Source: Allobosea psychrotolerans (GTDB lineage: Bacteria; Pseudomonadota; Alphaproteobacteria; Rhizobiales; Beijerinckiaceae). From it: 42,952 nucleotides of DNA. The stretch lies in the NCBI RefSeq assembly GCF_002917105.1, contig NZ_PQFZ01000031.1, positions 1-42,952 on the forward strand. Direction: 5' to 3'. The notes under the pieces are model-generated. The model made no database searches. It worked only from the letters and a program-made list of their open reading frames with translations, and was not told where the DNA came from. Below are positions 34,190 to 42,868 of the stretch, in pieces. The position numbers and the translations under genes were made by a program. Position 1 is the stretch's first letter. Each line of letters opens with the position of its first letter.

Positions 34190-34273
34190 GAACGCGGGGC
34201 GCGGTGAGGTCAATTTCGCCGCTGCGCCGGCAGCGCAACCATACCCTGCAGCGAAAGCGCGCGGGCGCTAGAT

Positions 34274-35467
34274 CTAGCGCGCGGCGAGCGCCGTCTGGAG
34301 CCGAGCCACGACCTCGACGAGGTCGGACGCCTTGCGCGCGAAGCAGAGCCGCAAGCCGGTCTCCCCGCCCGGGCCGAAGGCGGTTCCCGGCGCGAGGCCG
34401 ACATTGGCCTTGTCGACCAGTTCGATCGCCAGCGCCCGCGAGTCGCTGCGGCCATCGACGCTGAAGAACTGATAGAAAGCGCCATCAGGCGCCGCGAGCG
34501 AGACCCGGTTGGTCGCCAGCAAGCCCTCGGAGATGATCTTGCGGCCCTCGGCGGCGCGGGCGATCTGCTGGGCTACGAAGGGCTCGCCCTCCTCGAGCGC
34601 GGCGATGGCGGCGCGCTGGACGAAAACGGGCGAGCCCGAGGTCGAATACTGGATCAGGTTCTCGATCACCTGGCCGAGCGCAGCGGGCGCCTCGATCCAG
34701 CCGATGCGCCAGCCGGTCATGGCCCAGTTCTTCGAGAAGGTCTGGACGAAGAGGACGCGGTCGTCGGGCTCCATCACATCATGGAACGAGGCGGCACGCG
34801 GAGAGCCGTCATAGACGAAGCGGGCATAGATCTCGTCGGCGATGATCCAGATGCCGTGCTTGCGGGCAAGCGCAAGCAGCGCGCCCATCTCTGCCTTGGT
34901 CGCGGTCCAGCCCGTGGGGTTGGCCGGCGAGTTGATCACCAGAGCGCGGGTCCTGGGCGTGATCGCGGCGGCGAGCTTGTCGAGATCGAGCTTGAAGCGG
35001 CCATGCTCCAGATCCATCGGCACGCAGACGGCCTTGGCGCCGGCGATGCCGATCGCGGCGGCGAAGTTCGGCCAGGCCGGGGTCGGGATCACCAGTTCGT
35101 CGCCGGGGCCGGCGATCATGCGGATCGCGATCTGGACCGACTGCATGCCCGAGCCGGTGACGAAGAAGCGGTCGGAGGAGAAGGGCTGGCCGTAAAGTGC
35201 GGTGTGGTAGCGGGCGAGCGCCTCGCGCAATTCGGGGATGCCGCGCTGCCAGGTGTAGAAGGTCTCGCCATCGGCCAGCGACATGTTGGCGGCGCGCACG
35301 ATGAAATCGGGCGTCGGCAGGTCGCCCTCGCCGACCCAGAGCGGGATCAAGCCCTGCTTGAGGCGGCCGTGATTGACCACCTCGACGATGCCGCTCTCGG
35401 GTGCGTTGCGGGCTTCGGGCCTCAGATCGGCGATCAGGCTGGCGCCCGGCAACGTCGTGGTGGTCAT
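34274..35467 (-). CDS. Pyridoxal-phosphate aminotransferase, class I/II
   Basis: 397 residues, aspartate-aminotransferase fold type I. The PLP lysine is Lys246 in TFSKNWAMTGWRIGW; Asp211 (DEIYARF) would bind the pyridine nitrogen, and INSPANPTG holds the conserved Asn. C-terminal Arg in GLRLCFARK would bind the substrate carboxylate. GAGG is 8 nt before the ATG. It stands alone, so the amino donor and acceptor are not known; aspartate, aromatic or branched-chain substrates are all possible for this group. Confidence 0.93.
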   Translation of the reverse strand: MTTTTLPGASLIADLRPEARNAPESGIVEVVNHGRLKQGLIPLWVGEGDLPTPDFIVRAANMSLADGETFYTWQRGIPELREALARYHTALYGQPFSSDRFFVTGSGMQSVQIAIRMIAGPGDELVIPTPAWPNFAAAIGIAGAKAVCVPMDLEHGRFKLDLDKLAAAITPRTRALVINSPANPTGWTATKAEMGALLALARKHGIWIIADEIYARFVYDGSPRAASFHDVMEPDDRVLFVQTFSKNWAMTGWRIGWIEAPAALGQVIENLIQYSTSGSPVFVQRAAIAALEEGEPFVAQQIARAAEGRKIISEGLLATNRVSLAAPDGAFYQFFSVDGRSDSRALAIELVDKANVGLAPGTAFGPGGETGLRLCFARKASDLVEVVARLQTALAAR

Positions 35468-35587
35468 GAACTGAACCTCGCGAAAGTGACCCCCTTCCTT
35501 TAGCCGATAGCGGCGCGGGCAAGCATGAAATCGCGAGATCGGGTCGATCGGTCGCGGTGATGAATCGCCGCAACCGGTCGAAGGTCT

Positions 35588-36007
35588 TCAGGCCGACTGC
35601 TTCTTCAGAAGGTCGCGGATTTCGGCGAGCAGGACGATGTCCTCGGCCGGGGGAGCGGGCGGCGCCGGCTCGGTGGCCTTGGTGCGCTGCAGCCTGTTGA
35701 TGCCCCGCACGACCAGGAAAAGCACGAAGGCGATGATCAGGAAATTGATCGCCACGGTCACGAAGGAACCATAGGCGAAGACCGCGCCCTGCTTCTTGGC
35801 CTCGACGAGGATGGGCGAGGTCACGGCCTTGTTGAGGCCGATGAAGTAGTTCGAGAAATCGACGCCGCCAAGCGCCCCGATGAAAGGCATGATCACGTCG
35901 CTGACAAGCGAATCGACGATCTTTCCGAAAGCCGCGCCGATGATCACGCCGATGGCGAGGTCGACGACATTGCCCTTCAATGCGAATTTCTTGAATTCCT
36001 CAAGCAT
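35588..36007 (-). CDS. mscL: Large-conductance mechanosensitive channel MscL
   Basis: 139-residue pentameric inner-membrane channel that opens under osmotic downshock. Characteristic sequence: MLEEFKKFALKGNVVDLAIG (N-terminal helix and start of TM1), VIIGAAFGKIVDSLVSDVIM (pore-lining Gly/Ala pattern), a periplasmic loop, TM2 (INFLIIAFVLFLVVRGINRL), and a charged C-terminal helix bundle (EDIVLLAEIRDLLKKQ). The linker before it is Pro/Ala-rich. AGGGGGC precedes the ATG. Length is normal. Confidence 0.98.
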   Translation of the reverse strand: MLEEFKKFALKGNVVDLAIGVIIGAAFGKIVDSLVSDVIMPFIGALGGVDFSNYFIGLNKAVTSPILVEAKKQGAVFAYGSFVTVAINFLIIAFVLFLVVRGINRLQRTKATEPAPPAPPAEDIVLLAEIRDLLKKQSA

Positions 36008-36310
36008 GGTCTGCCCCCTTCTCGTGGCTGTCTTGCTCGCGGCGCGCGTTAGCTCCGAGCCGAACTTGAAACGCTAACGGAGTCGGGCGGGCGTTAGAAG
36101 ACCCCGCTCGCCGCAAAGTTGCAGCCTGCACAGATAGCTAGAGCGCGCCCCTGATCAGAAGGCCGCTCGAACTCGTCATGCTTTCCCTGTGGTGAGATCT
36201 CCACAGCAACGGACACAAACCCGGAAAGCTGCCGTTCCAGGTGTCAACTCAGGGTCGGAAGCTGACGGAGTAAATGATGCTATAAGCGGCCTCATTGCGA
36301 GAGGCTGCTA
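36008..36310. other. Intergenic region upstream of mscL and the small hypothetical gene
   Basis: About 300 bases with a lower-GC middle. It contains CTAGAGCGC at 36139, the start sequence seen in class A elements, but the rest does not match class A, so it may be only a fragment. No terminator or operator could be supported. Confidence 0.35.
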
Positions 36311-36604
36311 ATGATGATCGTGAAGGCTGGTCCGGAGTTCATGTCGGCGGTCGCCGCCGGCGCAGTGCAGCGATTTGTCCTCGGATCGATCGATCAATTC
36401 GACGCAACACCCTTTAATATCGGTGATGGTTCTTTCACGCTCCGCTGGGGCGGGAGTTCGGTTCGTATGGATATCTACCCGGACGGTGTAAATTTCGCTG
36501 GCCCCGGCGTGGACCACCGCCTCGAGCGGTATGACTACAATGACCTGAAGGCTTTGGCGGACGCCGCATTAGCAACTTTAGACAGCTATCTGCGGGATGT
36601 CTGA
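36311..36604 (+). CDS. Hypothetical protein, 97 residues
   Basis: I do not recognise a family. The protein is soluble and mixed alpha/beta: strands around FTLRWGGSSVRMDIYPDGVNF, then an acidic C-terminal helix (YNDLKALADAALATLDSYL). AGAGG lies 6 nt before the ATG, which supports translation. Codon use is more A/T-rich than in neighbouring genes, so it may be an acquired gene. It sits alone between mscL and the hybrid kinase, with repeats next to it. No functional inference is warranted. Confidence 0.6.
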   Translation: MMIVKAGPEFMSAVAAGAVQRFVLGSIDQFDATPFNIGDGSFTLRWGGSSVRMDIYPDGVNFAGPGVDHRLERYDYNDLKALADAALATLDSYLRDV

Positions 36605-36670
36605 GATGGGTCGAAAGCAGGCAACGTCACCCGCCTGAAGAACGGACCTGAATTATCGCCGGGATCGCGT

Positions 36671-36776
36671 GCCGGTCTTGGTGAACTCCCGCCCTCGTGG
36701 CGAGCATCCATGTCTTGAACACCACCTTCGCCCGACGAAGACGTGGATGGTCGGGACAAGCCCGACCAAGACGCGC
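36671..36776. repeat. Class E-type repeat, copy 4 (in the 318-nt gap before the hybrid kinase)
   Basis: Carries TGGATGGTCGGGACAAGCCC and GACCAAGACG, the same GGTCGGG-CAAGCCCGACC arm pair as the class E copies at 22783 and 25375, flanked by GTCTTGGTGAAC and more distant matching arms. The rest of the gap (36605-36670 and 36777-36922) holds nothing I recognise apart from the GGAGG ribosome site of the kinase gene. Confidence 0.6.
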
Positions 36777-36922
36777 AACGTCGTGTCCATGCGTTTCGCG
36801 CGGGAGGCTGACATCATCGGCTGCTGGCTGGTCCGGCCTCGTGGCCACGCCGAAAGCGCTATGGCGAGGGGCACGCAGCGAGGTTAGGTTGCGGAACGCC
36901 GAATTGCGGCGCTGGAGGCGCA

Positions 36923-39900
36923 ATGATCCCCGCTTGGTCCGTGGTCCTGGTGGCGCTGGCCTATCTCTGCGGCCTGTTCGCGGTCGCCCATATCGCCGAC
37001 ACCTCCGGGCACAGGCTGATCACCGGCCGGGCGCGCGCGACCATCTACGCGCTGGCGCTCGGCGTCTACTGCACCTCCTGGACCTTCTACGGCTCCGTCG
37101 GCTTCGCCAACCGGGCCGGCTTCGACTTCCTGGGCATCTATGTCGGTCCGATCCTGGTGATCGGCTTCGGCCACCGCTTCGTCGGTCGCATCGTCGAGAT
37201 CGCAAAATCGCAGAACATCACCTCGATCGCCGATTTCGTCGGCGCGCGCTACGGCAAGAGCGAGCGCGTCGCGGCGCTGGTCTGCATCGTCGCGGTCATC
37301 GGGGCGCTGCCCTATATCGCGCTCCAGCTCAAGGCGGTGGCGAACTCGCTCTCGGTCTTCCTGATCGCGACCGGCGGCCAAGCGCTGACGCCTGAGGTTC
37401 CGGTCCTGAACGACCTCGCCTTCCTGGTGGCGATGGTGCTGGCCGGCTTCGCCTGCGCCTTCGGCACGCGCCATATCGACGCCACCGAGCACCAGGACGG
37501 CCTCGTGCTCGCGATCGCGGTCGAGTCGCTGATCAAGCTCGTGGCCTTTCTCGTGCTCGGCGTCTTCATCGTCTACGGCCTGTTCGACGGTGCCGGCGAT
37601 CTCCTCGCCAAGGCGGCGCGATTGCCCAACGGCGCGCCGCCGCTCTGGGAGCGGACCTCGAGCTGGCCGACCTTCCTGACCCTGACCCTGCTCTCCTCCT
37701 GCGCCGCGCTGCTGCTGGCGCGACAGTTCCACATGACGATCGTCGAGAACCGCGACGCCCGCGACGTCCGCCGCGCGGCCTGGATGTTCCCGCTCTACCT
37801 CATCCTGATCAATCTCTTCGTGCTGCCCTTGGCGATGGCCGGCGAATTGCTGATGCCGGGCGCCGAAATCGACCGCGACATGACCGTGCTGCTGCTGCCG
37901 CTGCAGAGCGAGGCCAGCCTGCTCGCGCTGGTCGTCTTCGTCGGCGGGCTCTCGGCCGCGACCGCGATGGTGATCGTCGCCTCCGTCGCGCTCGCCATCA
38001 TGATCTCGAACCACCTCGTCATGCCGCTGCTGCTGCGCGGGCGCGGCGGCCTGAGCGACCCCGCGAGATCCATGGCGATGCTGACCGCGCAGCGCGGCGG
38101 CAGCAGCAGCAACGGCACGACGGGCGGCGATCTCGGCTCGCAGGTCGTGATCATTCGCCGGGCCGCGATCCTGCTCGTGATCCTGCTCGGCTATGCCTAT
38201 TACCGCGTCGCCGGCGAAGCCGCCCTGGTCTCGATCGGCCTGCTCTCCTTCGCCGCGACGGCGCAGATCGCACCGGCCTTCTTCGGCGGGCTGGTCTGGC
38301 GGCGCGGCACGGCGCTCGGCGCCGCGGCGGGCCTGACCATCGGCATCCTGGCCTGGACCTATACGCTCCTGCTGCCGAGCCTTGTCCATGTCGGCAGCAT
38401 CTGGGAGGCGGTGGTCACTAAGGGGCCCTATGGCATCGCGGCGCTACGGCCGGAAGCGCTGCTGGGGCTCGACCTGCCGGCTCTGCCGCATGGCGTGGTC
38501 TGGAGCCTGGGCCTCAACATCCTCGCCTATATCGGCTTCTCCCTGCTGCGGCCCGCCAATGCGATGGAGCGGCTGCAGGCCAACGCCTTCGTCGAATCCG
38601 ACAAGGCGACGATGGCACAATCCTTCTCGCTCTGGCGCTCCAGCGTCACGGAAGCCGAATTGCAATCGACCATCGGTCGCTATCTCGGCCAGGAGCGGAC
38701 GCAGCGGGCCTTCGAGGGCTTCGCCAGCGGGCGCGGCGAAGAGCCCAACGCCAATCGCGAAGCCGATATCCACATGCTGCGCTTCGGCGAGCACCTGCTC
38801 TCCTCGGCAATCGGCGCGGCCTCGTCGCGCCTCGTGCTGTCTTTGCTGCTGCGGCGGCGCAACCTCTCGACGGAAGCCGCCTTCAAGCTGCTCGACGATG
38901 CTTCGGCTGCGCTGCAATACAACCGCGACATCCTCCAGCACGGGCTCGACCATGCCGGCCAGGGCATCACCGTGCTCGACCGGAACCTGCGCCTGCTCGC
39001 CTGGAACCAGGCCTTCATCCAGCTCTACGACCTGCCGCCCTCGCTGGTGCGCTTCGGCACCGGCCTCGACGAGGTCGTGCGCTACAATGCGGCGCGCGGC
39101 GCCTATGGCGACGGTCAGCAGGACGAATTGATGGCGGCGCGGCTGGAGAGCTTCGTCAGGGATCGCGAGCCGGTGCGGCTCAAGCTCTACCCGTCCAAGA
39201 AGGTCATCGAGATCCGCTCCAACCCGCTGCCCGATGGCGGCCTGGTCACGACCTATACCGATATCACCCAGGCGGTGGAGGCGCATGAGGAGCTCGAGCG
39301 CACCAACGAATCCCTGGAACGGCGCGTCGCCGAGCGCACCGAGGAGATCCTGCGGGTCAACACCGAGTTGCAGCGCGCCAAGGCCGAGGCCGACGAGGCC
39401 AACGCCTCGAAGACCCGCTTCCTCGCCGCCGCGAGCCACGACATCCTGCAGCCCCTGAACGCGGCGCGGCTCTACGCCACCTCTCTGGTCGAGCGCGACC
39501 GCGCCGCCGGCAGCCCCGACCTCGCCGAGAACATCGACGCCTCGCTCGACGCGGTCGAGGAGATCCTGACCGCCTTGCTCGAGATCTCACGGCTCGACGG
39601 CGGCGCGTTGAAGCCCGAGATCACAGCCTTCCGCGTCGACGAATTGATGCGCCAGCTCCAGCGCGAATTCGAGCCGAGCGCGCAGGAGAAGGGCTTGAAG
39701 CTCATCTTCATGCCAACGGCGCTGGCGCTGCGCTCGGACCGGCGCCTGCTGCGCCGCCTGCTGCAGAACCTCGTCTCGAACGCGATCAAATACACCCCCA
39801 GCGGCAAGATCGTGGTCGGCTGCAGGCGGCGCGGCGCACAGGTTTCGGTCGAGGTGCTCGATACCGGGCTGGGCATCCCGCAAAGCAAGCAGAAGACGGT

Positions 39901-40504
39901 GTTCCGCGAGTTCCAGCGGCTCGACCAGGGGGCGAAGGTGGCGCGCGGCCTGGGGCTCGGCCTCTCCATCGTCCAGCGCATCGCCCGCACGCTCGACCAC
40001 AGGCTGACCCTGGTCTCGACGCCGGGGCGCGGCACGCGCTTCTCGGTTCTGGTGCCGCGCGCCTCGCCGCTGCCGGCGATGTCGACGAGCGCCGCGCCGC
40101 GCCATGCGCCGGCAGGCCAGCTCGCCGGGCTGAAGCTGCTGGTGCTCGACAACGAGCCGGCGATCCTCGACGGCATGAAGCAATTGCTCGGCGGCTGGGG
40201 CTGCGTCGTCGCGACCGCGGCCAGCGTCGAGGAGGCCCAACTGTTGCTGCGCACGAAGGGCGATCCCGACGTGCTGATCGCCGATTACCACCTCGATCAT
40301 GGCAACGGCCTGACCGCGATCAGCACGCTGCGCCAGCGTACCAGCACGGCCTTGCCGGCGATCCTGCTGACGGCCGACCGCACGCCGCAGGTGCGCGAGG
40401 CGGCCGCCGCGCTCGACGTCCACCTGCTGAACAAGCCGCTGAAGCCCGCCGCCCTGCGCGCGCTCCTGGCGCAGTGGCGGGCGACGCGACTGGCGGCGGA
40501 GTAG
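36923..40504 (+). CDS. Hybrid histidine kinase fused to a sodium:solute-symporter-like domain
   Basis: 1193 residues. Residues about 1-510 form a multi-helix region resembling SLC5/PutP transporters, for example YCTSWTFYGSVGFANRAGFD and GALPYIALQLKAVANSLSVF. A PAS domain follows (about 675-790, LDHAGQGITVLDRNLRLLAW), a coiled coil (EELERTNESLERRVAERTEE), then HisKA with phospho-acceptor His839 in AASHDILQPLNAARL, and HATPase (N-box NLVSNAIKYTPSG, DTGLGI, GLGLGLSIV). The C-terminal receiver domain has DNEP and Asp1121 (IADYHLDHG). The plan is like CbrA- or NahK-type kinases that link nutrient sensing or uptake to gene control. GGAGG precedes the ATG. The partner regulator and ligand are unknown. 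Confidence 0.94.
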   Translation: MIPAWSVVLVALAYLCGLFAVAHIADTSGHRLITGRARATIYALALGVYCTSWTFYGSVGFANRAGFDFLGIYVGPILVIGFGHRFVGRIVEIAKSQNITSIADFVGARYGKSERVAALVCIVAVIGALPYIALQLKAVANSLSVFLIATGGQALTPEVPVLNDLAFLVAMVLAGFACAFGTRHIDATEHQDGLVLAIAVESLIKLVAFLVLGVFIVYGLFDGAGDLLAKAARLPNGAPPLWERTSSWPTFLTLTLLSSCAALLLARQFHMTIVENRDARDVRRAAWMFPLYLILINLFVLPLAMAGELLMPGAEIDRDMTVLLLPLQSEASLLALVVFVGGLSAATAMVIVASVALAIMISNHLVMPLLLRGRGGLSDPARSMAMLTAQRGGSSSNGTTGGDLGSQVVIIRRAAILLVILLGYAYYRVAGEAALVSIGLLSFAATAQIAPAFFGGLVWRRGTALGAAAGLTIGILAWTYTLLLPSLVHVGSIWEAVVTKGPYGIAALRPEALLGLDLPALPHGVVWSLGLNILAYIGFSLLRPANAMERLQANAFVESDKATMAQSFSLWRSSVTEAELQSTIGRYLGQERTQRAFEGFASGRGEEPNANREADIHMLRFGEHLLSSAIGAASSRLVLSLLLRRRNLSTEAAFKLLDDASAALQYNRDILQHGLDHAGQGITVLDRNLRLLAWNQAFIQLYDLPPSLVRFGTGLDEVVRYNAARGAYGDGQQDELMAARLESFVRDREPVRLKLYPSKKVIEIRSNPLPDGGLVTTYTDITQAVEAHEELERTNESLERRVAERTEEILRVNTELQRAKAEADEANASKTRFLAAASHDILQPLNAARLYATSLVERDRAAGSPDLAENIDASLDAVEEILTALLEISRLDGGALKPEITAFRVDELMRQLQREFEPSAQEKGLKLIFMPTALALRSDRRLLRRLLQNLVSNAIKYTPSGKIVVGCRRRGAQVSVEVLDTGLGIPQSKQKTVFREFQRLDQGAKVARGLGLGLSIVQRIARTLDHRLTLVSTPGRGTRFSVLVPRASPLPAMSTSAAPRHAPAGQLAGLKLLVLDNEPAILDGMKQLLGGWGCVVATAASVEEAQLLLRTKGDPDVLIADYHLDHGNGLTAISTLRQRTSTALPAILLTADRTPQVREAAAALDVHLLNKPLKPAALRALLAQWRATRLAAE

Positions 40505-40513
40505 CGTCGCCCC

Positions 40514-41026
40514 ATGGCCGACACCTCCCCTGCCTGGCGCGACGCCTTCCGCAACCGGCTCTCGCCGGCACGCGCATTGCCGCGACGCTTGCGGCTCGGC
40601 GTGCTGGGCGGCCTCGGCACTTCGCTCGCCATCGGCGCGATGGAATTCATCGCCAACCATTTCGGCAAGCCGCTGGCACTGATCCCGTTCGTGACCTCGA
40701 TCGTGCTGGTGCTGTGCCTGCCCACGGCCGAGCCGGCGCGCCCACGCGCGCTGATCGGCGGCCATCTGGTCGCGAGCCTCGTGGGCTATGGCGTGTTCTG
40801 GCTGCTCGGAGACACAGCTCTCGCGGTTGCGCTGGCGGTCGGACTGTCAGCCACGGCCATGCACCTGACCCGGACCATGCACCCGCCAGCCGGCATCGAC
40901 CCGCTGCTGATCGTCCACCAGCAGCTCGGCCTGGATTTCCTGGGCTTCGTCGTGATCCCGGGAGCGCTGCTGCTCGCCGGCTTCGCCGCGCTCTGGAGCA
41001 GGATCTCGCGCGCCTCAGCGCCCTGA
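40514..41026 (+). CDS. HPP-family membrane protein
   Basis: 170 residues with four or five hydrophobic helices and the family motif TRTMHPPAGIDPLL (His-Pro-Pro). HPP proteins are small integral membrane proteins; some plant and cyanobacterial members take part in nitrite transport, but most bacterial ones are uncharacterised. It starts 9 nt after the hybrid kinase stop, so the two are probably co-transcribed. Its 3' end overlaps the convergent thioesterase gene by 12 nt. Confidence 0.88.
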   Translation: MADTSPAWRDAFRNRLSPARALPRRLRLGVLGGLGTSLAIGAMEFIANHFGKPLALIPFVTSIVLVLCLPTAEPARPRALIGGHLVASLVGYGVFWLLGDTALAVALAVGLSATAMHLTRTMHPPAGIDPLLIVHQQLGLDFLGFVVIPGALLLAGFAALWSRISRASAP

Positions 41027-41575
41027 GTAACTCGCCTGCCGCATCGCCTCCTCCGAAGCGAGGAAGGCCACGACCTCGGGGCCCGGCTCCGGGCTCGGCG
41101 CCCCGACGCCGACCTCCGCCATCAGCGTCGCGACGGGCACATAGCTCTTGCTGGCGCGGTCGTACAGCGCGGCGCGGACGAGCGCGACGGCCGCGACGAT
41201 CTCGCTGCCGTCACGCGCCCGGCTCAGCATGCGATGCTGCATCACCAGCCAGCTATCGCTCCAGCACAGGATCGTGGTCTCGAGACGGAAGGGCTGGAAC
41301 AACCGCAATTCCCGGCGGAACCGGATGGTGCCCGCATTCACCACCGGCACCCAGCGATGGCGCAGCACGGCGCGCCACAGCCCGGTGCGCAGCATCAGGT
41401 CGGTGCGGCCGAGATCCATCAGCGTCCAGTACCGGCCATTATTCATGTGCAGGCTGGAGTCGAGATCATGCGGCCAGACGCGGAAGGCTAGCAGCGAGGG
41501 CGCCTCCAGCGGCTTGAGCCTTGGGCGCAACGGGCTGGTCAGGAGCAGCCAGAGCAGGCGGAACCAGAGATTCAT
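41015..41575 (-). CDS. Hotdog-fold acyl-CoA thioesterase (THEM6-like)
   Basis: 186 residues. The hotdog core reads VWPHDLDSSLHMNNGRYWTL, where the D-x(3)-HMNNGRY pattern resembles 4-hydroxybenzoyl-CoA thioesterase-like and THEM6 proteins with the helix carrying the catalytic Asp. RRELRLFQPFRLETTILCW is the usual strand pair. A hydrophobic N-terminus (LWFRLLWLLLTSPL) could act as a membrane anchor. It is convergent with the HPP gene with a 12-nt overlap. Acyl substrate unknown. Confidence 0.85.
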   Translation of the reverse strand: MNLWFRLLWLLLTSPLRPRLKPLEAPSLLAFRVWPHDLDSSLHMNNGRYWTLMDLGRTDLMLRTGLWRAVLRHRWVPVVNAGTIRFRRELRLFQPFRLETTILCWSDSWLVMQHRMLSRARDGSEIVAAVALVRAALYDRASKSYVPVATLMAEVGVGAPSPEPGPEVVAFLASEEAMRQASYSGR

Positions 41576-41693
41576 GGCAGCGTCCCGATTCTCGATGGTT
41601 TACTTGTAAACGTTTGCGCATATGTGACCAGATCCCGCTTGGCTAGACCGTCGAGATCGGCTCATGCTGCTTGCGACCCACAGGACCTTCGGC

Positions 41694-42206
41694 ATGCCGA
41701 CCTTGCACGTCTCCTCGCTGTCGCGGCTCCACGAGACCGTGGCGGCCGTGCGCGCCAGCCATGTGGTGACGCTGATCAACGTCAACACGGTGGTCGAGCG
41801 GCCCGCCGGCATCGCGCCGGAACGCCATCTCTTCCTCGGCATGTCGGATATCGTCGCCTCCATGGACGGGCACGTCGCGCCGGCCGAGGCGCATGTCGAG
41901 CGCTTCCTGGGCTTCGTCAGCGAATGGGACCGCGCCGCACCGCTGGTGATCCATTGCTGGGCGGGCATCAGCCGCTCGACGGCGGCCGCCTTCATCGCCG
42001 CCTGCGCGCTCGGGCCGAAGCGCGATGAGGAGGAGATCGCCACCGCCTTGCGCACTGCCTCGCCCTCGGCGACGCCCAATGCGCGCCTCGTCGCCATCGC
42101 CGACGGGATGCTCGGCCGGCAGGGCCGGATGAGCGCCGCGATCGACCGGATCGGCCGCGGCGAGGACGCCTTCGAGGGCACGCCGTTTCGGCTCGCCCTG
42201 GCCTGA
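41694..42206 (+). CDS. Tyrosine/dual-specificity phosphatase-like protein
   Basis: 170 residues from ATG 41694, chosen because AGGA lies 8 nt upstream and the protein then starts MPTLHVSSLSRLHETVAAV like relatives; an ATG at 41664 would add ten residues. The phosphatase P-loop is HCWAGISRS (Cys88, Arg94: the CX5R signature). The family acts on phospho-tyrosine or other phospho-substrates. An Asp in the usual general-acid loop region (about 56-68, SDIVASMD) is plausible. No cognate kinase is adjacent. Substrate unknown. Confidence 0.85.
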   Translation: MPTLHVSSLSRLHETVAAVRASHVVTLINVNTVVERPAGIAPERHLFLGMSDIVASMDGHVAPAEAHVERFLGFVSEWDRAAPLVIHCWAGISRSTAAAFIAACALGPKRDEEEIATALRTASPSATPNARLVAIADGMLGRQGRMSAAIDRIGRGEDAFEGTPFRLALA

Positions 42207-42366
42207 AAGACGGGCGGAATCCGGCCCTCAGGCCCGGCAGCATCGTGCGGGTTGCAGCGCAGCTCGCGTCGAAGACGGCGCGATTTTTCCGTTCCGACGC
42301 AGAATATTGCTTGCGCCCGCCGGATTTTGCGACAATGCATCCGGCAAGAGGGGTTTTGCCAGCGCC

Positions 42367-42831
42367 ATGACGATCGAACTCGATTCCCGCGACCGCTCCA
42401 TCCTGCGCATCCTGCAGATGGACGGGCGGATCACCAATTCCGACCTTGCCGAGAAGGTGCATCTGTCGCCCTCGGCCTGCCTGCGCCGGGTCCGCCAGCT
42501 CGAGGAGAGCGGGCTGATCCGTGGCTATGCGATGCTGCTCGACGACAAGATCGCGGGCTTTCCGGGCACCGCCTTCGTCTTCGTCACGCTCGACCAGCAG
42601 GGCCGCGCCTCGCTCGAAGGCTTCGAGCAGGCGGTGCAGAACCTGCCCGAGATCCTGGAATGCCATCTGCTCGCCGGCGCGCATGATTATCTGATGCGCG
42701 TGATCTACCGCGACAGCGCCGATTTCGAGCGCATCCACACCGACATCATCACGCAATTGCCCGGCGTCACCCGCGTGCAATCGACGCTGACGCTGCGCAC
42801 CATCAAGAAGAGCTCGGCACTGCCGGTGTAA
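42367..42831 (+). CDS. Lrp/AsnC-family transcriptional regulator
   Basis: 154 residues: N-terminal helix-turn-helix (DSRDRSILRILQMDGRITNS, then DLAEKVHLSPSACLRRVRQLE, about residues 5-50) and a C-terminal RAM ligand/oligomerisation domain (about 65-145) with HLLAGAHDYLMRV. The ATG at 42367 begins MTIELDSRDR as in relatives; an upstream in-frame extension lacks support. Members respond to amino acids and often regulate an adjacent transporter or catabolic gene; here the next feature is an insertion sequence end, so no target can be named. Confidence 0.93.
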   Translation: MTIELDSRDRSILRILQMDGRITNSDLAEKVHLSPSACLRRVRQLEESGLIRGYAMLLDDKIAGFPGTAFVFVTLDQQGRASLEGFEQAVQNLPEILECHLLAGAHDYLMRVIYRDSADFERIHTDIITQLPGVTRVQSTLTLRTIKKSSALPV

Positions 42832-42868
42832 CGCCGCGCCAAGGACATCCCTTAGGTCCTGTGGACAC

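Noticed and set aside
36627..36923. Minus-strand ORFs reading VGLVPTIHVFVGRRW
   Set aside because: Such peptides are spurious translations of the GGTCGGG-CAAGCCCGACC repeat type, which recurs in the intergenic regions here.
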